Virus record (IMG/VR): IMGVR_UViG_3300033978_000676
Coordinates: 1-35,147 of that record
DNA length: 35,147 nucleotides
Source: a virus
Direction: 5' to 3' (one strand)
Shown: one piece after another, positions 22,839 to 30,217 of the stretch
Layout of the letters: each line of letters starts with the position of its first letter
How positions within the stretch are numbered: position 1 is the first letter of the stretch
Position numbers and translations under genes: made by a program
Notes under the pieces: model-generated
The model's input: the letters and a program-made list of their open reading frames with translations, nothing else
What the model was told of the DNA's origin: nothing
Database searches by the model: none

Positions 22839-24805
22839 GTCTCTGCTCCATGCCCTGAAACGTAGGCATCACACACAGCGCCCATCGCCACCAGGTCGAC
22901 GCCATCGATTCGGCGGATGGTGGCATTGGCGCCAATGGCATCACGAATCCCCCGCAGGTGCTGGTGTCCCAGGGCCAGCAAGTAGGCGCCGGTGGAGGGC
23001 TCGAACACCTCCCAGGCGCCGCTCAAATCCGGCCCCACCGCCACGGGGTAGGGGAGGGTCTGGCCGTAGGGCCCCTGCAGGCGGCCGATGCCCGGGCCAT
23101 CCATCCGCACGCTCACCCCGAGGATCTGATGCACCTGGCCGGTGGCATCGTTGCGGGGCTCTTCATCCCGGCGGCGCTTGCGGCGGCCGCGGTGCTCGGT
23201 GATCTGCTCGGCCAGGGCCTGGGCCCGTTCTTCGCAGGCATCACAGCAGGGCTCATCGTCGGCATCGGTGCGGGGCGGAGTCTCGGGCGGCGCGGCGCCC
23301 TCCAAGGCCGCCTCATCGCCGGCAGCCTGAGCCTGCCCTGGAGGGGTTGCGGCCGGGTCGCCCTCGAGCGTGCCGCCAAACTCCACCGGGTCATCCTGCT
23401 CCGGCTGCGGAATGGAACCATCCGCCTCGCGGTTCAACAGGGTGGTGTCGAGGCTGAAGCGGGGCTTCCCGAACCGCGCGAGCGCCACCTCGTTGGGCTG
23501 CAACACAGCGGTCTGGATGTATTGGCTGTCGGCCGCGGCCATTTTCTGGCGCAGCTCGGCCTGCTCGTCATCCGTGGGGGTGTAGGTGGGGCGAAAGGTG
23601 ATCTCCCAGTCGGCGGGCAGGGCCTTGCCCTTCCAGGGGCCATCAGAGCAGGCCATCACCAGCTCGTAGATGTGCTGGAGGGGTTCTTTGAGGTGCTGGG
23701 CCTGCCAGTCGGCCACCTCGTTCCCGAAGGCCGCCTGTTCGCTGCGGCCATCGGCGCCGAGGCCCGAGGGGCTCTCGCCCCATAGCAGGGTGTGGGGCAG
23801 GCCGCTGGCGCCGGTGATCTCGGACTTCAGGCTGGTGAGGATGTCGGCGATACCGGCGGCCGAGCGGGTGAAGTTGGTGAGCTCCTCGTTGTCGTTCAGC
23901 AGGTAGGCGCCGATGGTGGAGCGGGCCAGGGCGTTGGCCTGCAGTCGCGCGCGCAGCTTGTCTTCGCCACCGGCGGCGAGCATGTTGGAGAGGCCCGGCA
24001 GCTTGTGCACCACCAGGTCGAAGTCGTGCAGGATGTCGGCGGCGCTCTGCTGGCCGGTCTCGTAGCGCTTGAACACGTCCCAGATCAGATCCACCACCGA
24101 GACGCCCCACCACTGCCGCTCCTGCTGCGAGCGCCAGGAGCAGGGCATGCCCTCGATGCGGATCACCCGGCTGCTGTGGATCTCGATCTGGGTGGCATCG
24201 GTGAGGCCGAGGCCGGCGCTGGTGACTTGCTTGGCACCGGCCTGCTCGTTCAGCTTCTGGAGGTCGCGATCGGCCTGGGTCCAGAACCAGTAGCGCTCCG
24301 GTTCCCCGATCCCTGACCAGCCGGCAGCGGGGTAGAGGCGCCAGCGATCGATCGGGTAGAGGCCATGGATGGTGCGCAGCCGCTTGAGATTCAGCGGCTG
24401 ATCGATCGGCGTGCGGTCGTCGGCAATCACGATGATCGCGCCGCCGCCGTAGAGGCGGCTGTAGGTGGCGGCCTGGGCGAGGGCCTGGCGGAGGTGCAGC
24501 TTCTCGCTCCAGCCGACCACATCATCGAGCTGCTTTTTCATGCGGCTGGAGGTTTCATCCCCCACGCTCAAATCCCAGCCGCTGCGGGTGCCCTGCTGGG
24601 GGAGCTTTTCGACGATGCGGCGGATCAGCCAGCTCTGTTCGTAGAGGGCATCAATGGCCCTTTCTGTGAGGATGCGCGAGCGCTTGACGCCGATTGCCTC
24701 GTTGCGGTCCTTGGCGGTGCCCAGGCCGGTGAGCACATTGATGAGCGCACCATCAAGGCGATACCCGCCGCCGGGATCATTCGACTGCAGGAAACCGATC
24801 GCCAC
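22835..24805 (-). CDS. Portal protein, DUF1073 family, with C-terminal extension
   Basis: This 656-residue protein starts at ATG 24805. The portal core (about 1-440) shows DUF1073 features: ERAIDALYEQSWLIRRIVEK, ATYSRLYGGGAIIVIADD, IHSSRVIRIEGMP, and SGLPHTLLWGESPSGLGADG. It forms the dodecameric DNA channel at the head vertex. Residues 440-560 are an acidic linker with a Cys cluster DEPCCDAC (520, 521, 524) and a basic RGRRKRRRDEE stretch. The last 90 residues form a separate domain (GPYGQTLPYPVAVGPDLSGAWEVF ending in YVSGHGAET) not expected in a typical portal. The anti-CBASS Acb1 nuclease domain is sometimes attached to this family; no HxT motif was seen here. Confidence 0.87.
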   Translation of the reverse strand: MAIGFLQSNDPGGGYRLDGALINVLTGLGTAKDRNEAIGVKRSRILTERAIDALYEQSWLIRRIVEKLPQQGTRSGWDLSVGDETSSRMKKQLDDVVGWSEKLHLRQALAQAATYSRLYGGGAIIVIADDRTPIDQPLNLKRLRTIHGLYPIDRWRLYPAAGWSGIGEPERYWFWTQADRDLQKLNEQAGAKQVTSAGLGLTDATQIEIHSSRVIRIEGMPCSWRSQQERQWWGVSVVDLIWDVFKRYETGQQSAADILHDFDLVVHKLPGLSNMLAAGGEDKLRARLQANALARSTIGAYLLNDNEELTNFTRSAAGIADILTSLKSEITGASGLPHTLLWGESPSGLGADGRSEQAAFGNEVADWQAQHLKEPLQHIYELVMACSDGPWKGKALPADWEITFRPTYTPTDDEQAELRQKMAAADSQYIQTAVLQPNEVALARFGKPRFSLDTTLLNREADGSIPQPEQDDPVEFGGTLEGDPAATPPGQAQAAGDEAALEGAAPPETPPRTDADDEPCCDACEERAQALAEQITEHRGRRKRRRDEEPRNDATGQVHQILGVSVRMDGPGIGRLQGPYGQTLPYPVAVGPDLSGAWEVFEPSTGAYLLALGHQHLRGIRDAIGANATIRRIDGVDLVAMGAVCDAYVSGHGAET

Positions 24806-24854
24806 GGGCCGATGCGCACAGGGCCAGGGTAGGCCTTATCACACAGGGACAACC

Positions 24855-24883
24855 TTGGCTGGGGATGTTACAACCCATAGGCT
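24855..24883 (+). promoter_or_regulatory. Candidate sigma-70-type promoter for the sigma-factor cassette
   Basis: TTGGCT at 24855-24860 and TAGGCT at 24878-24883 are separated by 17 bases, resembling -35 and -10 boxes with three or four consensus positions each. The predicted start of transcription would be a few bases before the GTG start at 24907. The match is modest, and the GC-rich surroundings limit confidence. Confidence 0.3.
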
Positions 24884-24886
24884 GGT

Positions 24887-24900
24887 AGAACATCCGACCT
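24887..24900. promoter_or_regulatory. LexA-box-like site before the sigma gene
   Basis: On the minus strand the site reads AGGTCGGATGTTCT. Compared with the cyanobacterial LexA box RGTACNNNDGTWCB it has two mismatches, both in the left half. It lies just downstream of the candidate promoter and just before the GTG start, a position suited to repression. Confidence 0.3.
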
Positions 24901-24906
24901 ATCCCG

Positions 24907-25905
24907 GTGAGCTCGCCGCTGGACGCGATGATGAAGGCCTACGGGCGGCTGCCGATCCCCACCAGGGAGGAGCAGGTGCTGCTGGGCCGGAAGATTCGCG
25001 CCTGGCTGGACTGGGAGCCATCGCTCGAGGAGCAACAGCAGGGCATCACCGAACCCCCGAAGCGGCTGCGGCGGGCTGGGGAGCGGGCGCGAGAGCAGTT
25101 GATCAGCAGGAACATGCTGCTGGTGGCGGACCAGGCCCGTTCATTTTCGGTGAGCTCCACGCCGGCGCTGGAGCTGCAGGATCTGATCCAGGAGGGTGCG
25201 ATCGGGCTATGCAGGGCGGCGGAGCTGTTTGATCCGGCCCTGGGCTATGCCTTCTCCACCTATGCGGTGCTGTGGATCCGGCAAAGCATGACGCGGCTGG
25301 TACATGGCTCTGGAGCCATCCATATCCCCACGAAACGATCCCAGGCGATGCACGGGCTGCGGAAGTGGTGCGAGGCGTTCAGTGCGGAAGAGGGGAGGCC
25401 TCCCACCGATGCCGAGCAACTGGCAGCAGGCATCACCGGCGTGCAGCGGCCCGGTGATCTGGTAATCCTGCGCCAGGCGGCGGCCGTCTACCAGCTGCGC
25501 TCTCTCGATGTGGTGATGGGTGATGAGGATGGCGACACCTGGTTGAGCACCGTGGCGGCCCCTGCAGATGATCCGCAGCCAACCGCCAGCAACAGGGAGT
25601 TGGATCAGGTACTGCAGATGCTGCAGCCCTGGCCGGTGCTGCAGGAGGTGATGGAACGGCGGCTGGCAGGCCAGACATTCTGGGAGATCAGCCTGGCAAT
25701 GGGAATGAGCGAGCGGGCGGCGATTCGCCGCGGACGGCAGGCGCTGGCGATGGCGCAGCTGTTGGCGCGCAACAGCGCCATGGGGGATGAGCTGCAGGAG
25801 GAGGAGCTGGATTCTGATGAACCGCCAGCGGAAACTGCGCCGGCGCCGCCGCAGCATGTGGTGTACGTGCAGCCGTCCCTCCTGCCAGAGCCTGTACCCG
25901 CCTAG
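24907..25905 (+). CDS. RNA polymerase sigma factor, sigma-70 family
   Basis: This 332-residue protein uses GTG 24907; ATG 24925 and ATG 24928 are alternatives. Residues 11-33, AYGRLPIPTREEQVLLGRKI, resemble region 1.2. Residues 90-132 are a clear region 2: LQDLIQEGAIGLCRAAELFD, then YAFSTYAVLWIRQSMTRLV, which binds core polymerase and the -10 box. A region 3-like part follows. Region 4 (about 240-285) contains GQTFWEISLAMGMSERAAIRRG and is less canonical than in host RpoD. The C-terminus is acidic and Pro-rich. A phage sigma would redirect host polymerase to phage promoters. It heads a plus-strand cassette with a LexA-like regulator and is convergent with the terminase genes. Confidence 0.87.
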   Translation: MSSPLDAMMKAYGRLPIPTREEQVLLGRKIRAWLDWEPSLEEQQQGITEPPKRLRRAGERAREQLISRNMLLVADQARSFSVSSTPALELQDLIQEGAIGLCRAAELFDPALGYAFSTYAVLWIRQSMTRLVHGSGAIHIPTKRSQAMHGLRKWCEAFSAEEGRPPTDAEQLAAGITGVQRPGDLVILRQAAAVYQLRSLDVVMGDEDGDTWLSTVAAPADDPQPTASNRELDQVLQMLQPWPVLQEVMERRLAGQTFWEISLAMGMSERAAIRRGRQALAMAQLLARNSAMGDELQEEELDSDEPPAETAPAPPQHVVYVQPSLLPEPVPA

Positions 25906-25917
25906 CACGTATGTTCC
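25904..25917. promoter_or_regulatory. LexA-box-like site before the LexA-like gene
   Basis: AGCACGTATGTTCC fits the cyanobacterial LexA box RGTACNNNDGTWCB with one mismatch. It overlaps the stop codon of the sigma gene and precedes the LexA-like start by 43 bases, so it is well placed for autoregulation. It shares the ATGTTC half with the site at 24887-24900. Consensus recalled from cyanobacterial studies. Confidence 0.45.
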
Positions 25918-25960
25918 ATTCCGGGGTAAAGTCGACCCGAAACCAGTCCATCACGATTTC

Positions 25961-26233
25961 ATGCGGGCACAGGCGCAACACCCCGAAGTCACCTCGGAGA
26001 GGGAGAAGGCGCTGACGGAGATGCAGCAGCGCACCCTGAATGCAGTTCGGGCCTACATCGATGCCAACGGCATCAGCCCCACCCTGAAAGATCTGAAGGC
26101 AGCGCTGGGGCTCTCATCTCTTAGCCCGGTGCAGTTCCACCTGAGGAACCTGCAGGCTGCCGGGGCGATCGAGCAGCGCCGTGGTGTGCCCCGCTCGATT
26201 CGGGTGTTGTGGCCCCGCCCTGAGGTGGCCTGA
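25961..26233 (+). CDS. LexA-type DNA-binding domain protein lacking the peptidase
   Basis: This 90-residue protein starts at ATG 25961. Residues 19-82, LTEMQQRTLNAVRAYIDANG, ISPTLKDLKAALGLSS, SPVQFHLRNLQAAGAIEQRR, form a winged helix like the LexA N-terminal domain (TxxQxxILxxIxxxIxxxGxxPTxxEIAxxLG, then VxxHLxxLxxKGxIxR). The usual Ala-Gly cleavage site and Ser-Lys peptidase domain of LexA (about 200 residues) are absent. It could compete with host LexA or act as a non-cleavable repressor. Its stop overlaps the next start. The domain call is firm, the targets inferred. Confidence 0.78.
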   Translation: MRAQAQHPEVTSEREKALTEMQQRTLNAVRAYIDANGISPTLKDLKAALGLSSLSPVQFHLRNLQAAGAIEQRRGVPRSIRVLWPRPEVA

Positions 26234-26478
26234 TGGGCTGGGAGACGTTGCCAGGGGTGCCGGCTGAACCTGGGCCCATTGCGCTCACAGACGCCCAGGC
26301 TTTCGAGGTGGAGCGGTTTTCCCGGGCCATTGATGCCACCTCTGACCTGGAAGCTCTGCGGGGCCTGTGCAAGCAGCTGTTGCAGGCCTGGATGACACAG
26401 AAGTCTGTGACCTGCTGGGTCATGCGTCAAAACCTGTCAGAGCCTGCTCTAAACCACCGGATTTTGGAGGATTTCTGA
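26233..26478 (+). CDS. Small helical protein, candidate NblA-like
   Basis: This 81-residue protein starts at ATG 26233. Residues about 17-67, ALTDAQAFEVERFSRAIDAT, SDLEALRGLCKQLLQ and AWMTQKSVTCWVMRQNL, form two helices. The pattern resembles NblA, the 55-65-residue adaptor that delivers phycobilisomes to Clp protease: a leading SLxxxQxFxL stretch, a kink near S, and a second helix ending xMIRQ. A few freshwater cyanophages carry nblA. Sequence identity is low and the similarity was judged from memory, so a different small cyanobacterial family is possible. It is coupled on both sides. Confidence 0.42.
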   Translation: MGWETLPGVPAEPGPIALTDAQAFEVERFSRAIDATSDLEALRGLCKQLLQAWMTQKSVTCWVMRQNLSEPALNHRILEDF

Positions 26479-26786
26479 TGGTCTGGGGGCAATGGAGAGT
26501 GCCGGAGCTGAGCGAAGAAGACCGGTTTGCCTTGCGCGTGCTGGAGCTACAGCTTCTCGAAACAGTGGAGCGCCATCCCAGAACGTTGGTTCGGATGTGC
26601 GTGGTGCTGTCTGAGCAGTGCCGGGTCAGGGACAACATCATCAACAAGGCCAGCAAGCTGATTGCCGAGCTAGAAGCGAGCCAGGCCATTGCAGAGCCGC
26701 CGGCACCTCAGCGGCCTCAGCGGCGCCGGCGGCGCTGGCTGTGGCGCGGAGTTGAGTTCGTGCGGGCGGTGGTGCTGGGCCAATGA
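26478..26786 (+). CDS. Hypothetical helical protein with basic C-terminus
   Basis: The coupled start is ATG 26478, overlapping the upstream stop by one base (TGATG), giving 102 residues. Residues 11-63 are one or two amphipathic helices (LSEEDRFALRVLELQLLETV, DNIINKASKLIAELE). A Pro-rich linker precedes an arginine cluster, PQRRRRRWLWRGVEFVRA, which could bind nucleic acid or membrane. It is the last gene of the sigma cassette, ending about 50 bases before the terminase end. No family was recognised. Confidence 0.6.
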   Translation: MVWGQWRVPELSEEDRFALRVLELQLLETVERHPRTLVRMCVVLSEQCRVRDNIINKASKLIAELEASQAIAEPPAPQRPQRRRRRWLWRGVEFVRAVVLGQ

Positions 26787-26817
26787 TCGACCCTTCACAC
26801 CTCGCCCAGCTGCAGGG

Positions 26818-26836
26818 CTGAACCGCAACGGTTCAG
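26818..26836. terminator. Hairpin between convergent transcripts
   Basis: CTGAACCG at 26818-26825 and CGGTTCAG at 26829-26836 form a perfect 8-base stem with a 3-base loop. It overlaps the terminase stop codon and lies 32 bases after the last plus-strand gene, a suitable place for a two-way terminator. It has no T run on either side, so intrinsic termination is uncertain. Confidence 0.45.
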
Positions 26837-28389
26837 ACCATGTTGATCCAATCGGCGATCATCGGCCGCACCCTGGCGCCGGCTTCACAGGCCGCGGCCA
26901 GGCTCATCACGGCGTCATCGTGGCAGCCGGCTGCAGCCTCGCGCGTACCATCCGGCCCCTGGCGGAACACGCGCATCTGCTCCCCGTAGATGCTGTCGGG
27001 CGGGATGCCCAGTTCGCCCTGCTCGAGCAGCAGCAGCACCCGGTCGGTCATGGCGATCTTGCTGGGCCTGGATGTGGCGAACTCCTCAATGGGCACCCCG
27101 GGCCGCAGGCGGGCCAGGGACTCGCCCACAGCGGCGCCGACGCCGTTCTTCTCGATCATCACCATCTCGGGGTTGTACTGATCCATCAGGCGGGCGGTGC
27201 GCTGCAGGCCGTAGTCGCGGCTGCGGCGCGCGTCGTTGAAGTAGGCCACCACCTGCCAGGGGTTGGTGGTGACATCGAGCACGGTGGTGACCCATTCGTC
27301 ATCGCCGGAGCCGTTCGGGTCGATCCCGATCACGTAGTTGTGGCCCCTGGTGGGCAGATCCAGCCCGCCGATGGCCTCGCTGGCCTCGATCAGATCGTGG
27401 GGGTAGACCTCGGCATCGGTGGCGGCGAAATCGAGCTCGAACTCCTGCCGGTAGCGCTGCTCGGTGAGCTGGAATTTGCGCCGGGTGTTCTCCGCGTAGT
27501 TCGGATCCTGGCTGTAGATCGGGTGCTGGCTCCAGTGGATGGCCACCTTCGCGAAGCCACCGCAGGGGCTGCAGCGAAGGATCGGGATCCCGTTGACCGT
27601 GACCTCGCCGATCTGCTGCTCGCCGTGGTCCGTGCTCCAGTGCTCGTGGAAACGGCCACTGCGGCCGTTGGGGGTGCTCACCCACACGGCGCGGGCGCGG
27701 GGGCCCAGCAGGCTGAGGGTGGGCATGGCGCCGGTTTCAATGCCGCCCAGCTTTTCGATGAACGCACCCTCATCGAACAGCACGAAACTGGCCGATGGGA
27801 TGCCCCGGGCGGCCCGCTCGGTGGGGGGCAGGAAATGGAGGCTGCCGCGGCCTTGGAAGACCAGTTTGCGAGCGGAATCCTTCGGGAGGGGTGGGCAGTA
27901 GGCACCCAGGCTGGCGGCCTGGCCCTTGATCCGGGCCGCCAATTCAGAGGCGTCCTCTCCAGTCTTGGAGAAGATGATTCCCACCCAGGCCGGCCGCTGG
28001 ATGGCCTGCTGCAGCATGTAGGAGATGACGGTCTCTGAAACGCCGGTCTGGCGGCTCTTGAGCACGTAGGTGTTCTGGAATGCGCGGATGGTGCGCACCA
28101 GCGACAGCTGGTAGTCCCAGGCCTGGAAGGGCAGGTATTTGCCCTGGGAGGCGATGTAGGTGCGTGCGGCAAAGTCGGGCCAGCGCTTGGGGAGCTGATC
28201 CCACAGCTGCACCGCCTGCTCCTGGGAGAACAGGCCGCGGCGGGGCAGGTACTGCAGCACCGGCCGCACAACCTTCTTGCGGGGCAGGTGGGGGCCTGTG
28301 GAGCCCTTGCTGCGGGGCCAGGCATAGCAGGGTGTCTGGGTGCGGAGCTGGGCCTCGTATTCAGCCCAGGCCTCGTCATCCCAGGCCAT
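26833..28389 (-). CDS. terL: Terminase large subunit
   Basis: This 518-residue protein starts at ATG 28389. The ATPase domain has a Walker A variant LKSRQTGVSET (110-120) and Walker B FVLFDEGAF with Asp206-Glu207. A coupling motif VWVSTPNG follows. The nuclease domain shows YVIGIDPNGSGDDEW (Asp357), MVMIEKNGVG (Glu413) and CHDDAVMSLA (Asp491-492), the acidic triad of the RNase H-like fold. It cuts and pumps DNA into proheads through the portal. The KSRQTGxS form is common in terminases paired with DUF1073-like portals. It overlaps the small-terminase gene stop by one base, and a plus-strand cassette separates it from the portal. Confidence 0.93.
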   Translation of the reverse strand: MAWDDEAWAEYEAQLRTQTPCYAWPRSKGSTGPHLPRKKVVRPVLQYLPRRGLFSQEQAVQLWDQLPKRWPDFAARTYIASQGKYLPFQAWDYQLSLVRTIRAFQNTYVLKSRQTGVSETVISYMLQQAIQRPAWVGIIFSKTGEDASELAARIKGQAASLGAYCPPLPKDSARKLVFQGRGSLHFLPPTERAARGIPSASFVLFDEGAFIEKLGGIETGAMPTLSLLGPRARAVWVSTPNGRSGRFHEHWSTDHGEQQIGEVTVNGIPILRCSPCGGFAKVAIHWSQHPIYSQDPNYAENTRRKFQLTEQRYRQEFELDFAATDAEVYPHDLIEASEAIGGLDLPTRGHNYVIGIDPNGSGDDEWVTTVLDVTTNPWQVVAYFNDARRSRDYGLQRTARLMDQYNPEMVMIEKNGVGAAVGESLARLRPGVPIEEFATSRPSKIAMTDRVLLLLEQGELGIPPDSIYGEQMRVFRQGPDGTREAAAGCHDDAVMSLAAACEAGARVRPMIADWINMV

Positions 28390-28901
28390 CAGAAATCACC
28401 TTCTCGATCCAGCGCTTCCTGCTCCTCCGGGGTGAGGGGTGCGGCACCAGAACCACCATCGCCGAGCTCCTGCTGGGCGCGCTCGAACTTGTCGATGCTG
28501 AGGATGAATTTGTTGATCTCGGCCAGGGTGCCAAGGGCGGTTTGCAGTTGCCGGGCCTGCAGGGATCTGCGCAGCAGCGATTCCATTCGGCTCACCTGAA
28601 TGGCGCCCATCCGCAGGCGGTCGTAGAGGCTGGTGCTCTGGATGCAGAGCTCGTAGGCATCGGCCACCAGGCGGGCAGCTACGGCAGGGCTGACCTTGAA
28701 GCCCTTGGTCGCCACGGTCATCAGATCGTGAGCCCCGTAGCCCTCCTTCACAGCCAGGCCCAGCAGGGCATGCACCCGGTAGTTGCGTTCAGCGGCCTTA
28801 GAGATGCTGCGGTCCTTGGTTTTCGGCTTGGCCTTGGGTTTCCGGGGCTTGGGATTGGCGCCGGCCTTTTCGCTGCTCACGCCGGTGTGCCTCCTGCTCA
28901 A
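28389..28901 (-). CDS. terS: Probable terminase small subunit
   Basis: This 170-residue protein starts at ATG 28901 and its stop overlaps terL. The N-terminus is a Lys/Arg/Pro-rich tail (KPRKPKAKPKTKD). Residues about 35-75 are an HTH-like region (NYRVHALLGLAVKEGYGAHDLM, FKVSPAVAARLVADA), and 85-140 form a helical oligomerisation region. Small terminases bind the packaging site as rings, with an N-terminal DNA-binding part and a central oligomer. The position directly before terL supports the call; sequence alone is weaker. Confidence 0.65.
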   Translation of the reverse strand: MSRRHTGVSSEKAGANPKPRKPKAKPKTKDRSISKAAERNYRVHALLGLAVKEGYGAHDLMTVATKGFKVSPAVAARLVADAYELCIQSTSLYDRLRMGAIQVSRMESLLRRSLQARQLQTALGTLAEINKFILSIDKFERAQQELGDGGSGAAPLTPEEQEALDREGDF

Positions 28902-29473
28902 AACGTAGGCGCCTCATGCTCAACAACTCCCGCAGAGATGTGATTCGCTTCGCAGCGGCGAGCGTGCTCCTTCAGCCAGCTCCTCACCGCCCAGGTGCTG
29001 CGATTCAGCATCAGGCCGATGGTGGCCATGTCGCGGCCCTCGGCGCGCAGACGCAGGGCCCGGGCGCCCTCTTCCGCCGTCCATCGCCTCAGGGCCACAG
29101 GCACTCGATGCCGCCGGGCACGGATCGTCACGCCAGCCTCCACCAGCAACTTTCGGATCCGCTGCGGCGACACCCCGTAGCAGGTTGCGATCGACTTGAT
29201 GCTCGCATCGGCCAGGTAGCGGTTCACCACCATCTGCACCGGCAGGGGCACTGCAGGCGGCACCAGGCCATCTCCACCGGCCTGGAGGTTGTTCACCAAC
29301 GCACGCCGTTGCCTCACCCAGCCGCCGTTGATCCGCGCATCAGCCAGCAGCTGGTAGACGGCCTGATGAGAGCAACCCACGGCCGCGGCGATCGCCTTCA
29401 CGGGCACGCCTTGCCGGTGCAGGTCCAACATCAAGCAATGGTGGTAACGGGTGAGCGGCCGGCCTTTGGCCAT
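28898..29473 (-). CDS. Multi-HTH DNA-binding protein
   Basis: The preferred start is ATG 29473 (191 residues, MAKGRPLTRYHHC); TTG 29482 is an overlapping alternative. It contains three homeodomain-like HTH regions: GVPVKAIAAAVGCSHQAVYQLL, SIKSIATCYGVSPQRIRKLLV, and GRDMATIGLMLNRSTWAVRSWL. There is no catalytic domain. This resembles the recombinase/Hin-type repeats used by terminase partners and by transcription factors. Its location between the ParB-like gene and terS suggests a role in recognising the packaging site or regulating late genes. Function inferred. Confidence 0.65.
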   Translation of the reverse strand: MAKGRPLTRYHHCLMLDLHRQGVPVKAIAAAVGCSHQAVYQLLADARINGGWVRQRRALVNNLQAGGDGLVPPAVPLPVQMVVNRYLADASIKSIATCYGVSPQRIRKLLVEAGVTIRARRHRVPVALRRWTAEEGARALRLRAEGRDMATIGLMLNRSTWAVRSWLKEHARRCEANHISAGVVEHEAPTF

Positions 29474-29478
29474 CACCG

Positions 29479-30141
29479 TCAACGGCCCCGCTGGGCCAGC
29501 AAGGCCTCCACTGCCCGAGTGATGCGGGCCTCGGTGGTCTCCTCCTCCGGCAGGGCCGCGGCCAGCCGGCCCATCAGAGCCTGGAAATCGGTGAGGGCCT
29601 GCTGGTCGAGGAAGGTGAGCTGCACCGTCAGCCCGGCGGGGCCTGGATCGGTCGGGTCGGGTTCCGGAGGTGGCGGTGGCTCGTCAATCCCCTCCACCTG
29701 CTGCCGCCATTCCTCATCCGTGAACCAAGGGCTCATGTCGAGATCGGCGTGCTCCTCCAGCAGGTTTGCCAGGGCAGCGCCATCGAACTCGCTCAGGTCG
29801 CTGGCACGGTTGTCGGCAACGCCATACTCCGCCTTCTGGGAGGGGGAGAGGTCGGTGCGCTGCACCGCCACCAGCGTGCGGCCATCGGCGGGCACCACCA
29901 GCACCTTTTCGATACCGATGGCGGCGGCGGCCTCGGCGGTGCCGTTGCCGGCGAGGATCCTGCCAGCCTCATCGATCACCAGACTCCGTGCGGCGCCAAA
30001 CTCCTGGAGCGAGCGCTCGATCATCGCCGTGCTGCGCTGCGTGCGGCGTCGGGCGTTCTTGGGATCCTGGGTCAGGGCCTCCAGCGTGGTCTCGGTCGGC
30101 ATGGTCACCGGGACCATGGCGAGGCGGCGGCGGGCCGGCAT
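29479..30141 (-). CDS. ParB-like nuclease-domain protein
   Basis: The chosen start is ATG 30141 (220 residues); ATG 30117 is possible and a TTG at 30168 lies inside the inverted repeat. Residues 15-100 match phage ParB-like proteins: TLEALTQDPKNARRRTQRST, IERSLQEFGAARSLVIDEAG, RILAGNGTAEAAAAIGIEK, and later YGVADNRASDLSEFDG. The last motif is frequent in the phage subtype found beside terminases and DNA methylases. The C-terminal half carries a proline run (EPPPPPEPDP) and a helical tail. The function in phages is uncertain: DNA nicking, methylation-linked recognition, or packaging. It is the first gene of the packaging run. Confidence 0.82.
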   Translation of the reverse strand: MPARRRLAMVPVTMPTETTLEALTQDPKNARRRTQRSTAMIERSLQEFGAARSLVIDEAGRILAGNGTAEAAAAIGIEKVLVVPADGRTLVAVQRTDLSPSQKAEYGVADNRASDLSEFDGAALANLLEEHADLDMSPWFTDEEWRQQVEGIDEPPPPPEPDPTDPGPAGLTVQLTFLDQQALTDFQALMGRLAAALPEEETTEARITRAVEALLAQRGR

Positions 30142-30142
30142 G

Positions 30143-30169
30143 GTTGGCAAAATATGGTTGGTTGCCAAC
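30143..30169. promoter_or_regulatory. Inverted-repeat operator candidate in a divergent promoter region
   Basis: GTTGGCAA at 30143-30150 and TTGCCAAC at 30162-30169 form a perfect 8-base inverted repeat with an 11-base AT-rich spacer. It sits two bases before the chosen ParB start and about 50 bases before the divergent plus-strand gene at 30218. TTGTCA at 30190-30195 could be a -35 box for the latter. A repressor site for the packaging run is likely. Confidence 0.5.
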
Positions 30170-30217
30170 GTAACCGGATGAGAACGTAGTTGTCACGGCA
30201 TGAACCGTTGAATAGGG

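Noticed and set aside
22835-24805. Anti-CBASS Acb1 domain in the portal protein
   Set aside because: The family name is sometimes attached to DUF1073 portals, but the paired HxT-type catalytic motifs were not seen.
26689-28038. 449-codon plus-strand open frame over the terminase
   Set aside because: The terminase on the other strand has all ATPase and nuclease motifs; the plus frame has none.
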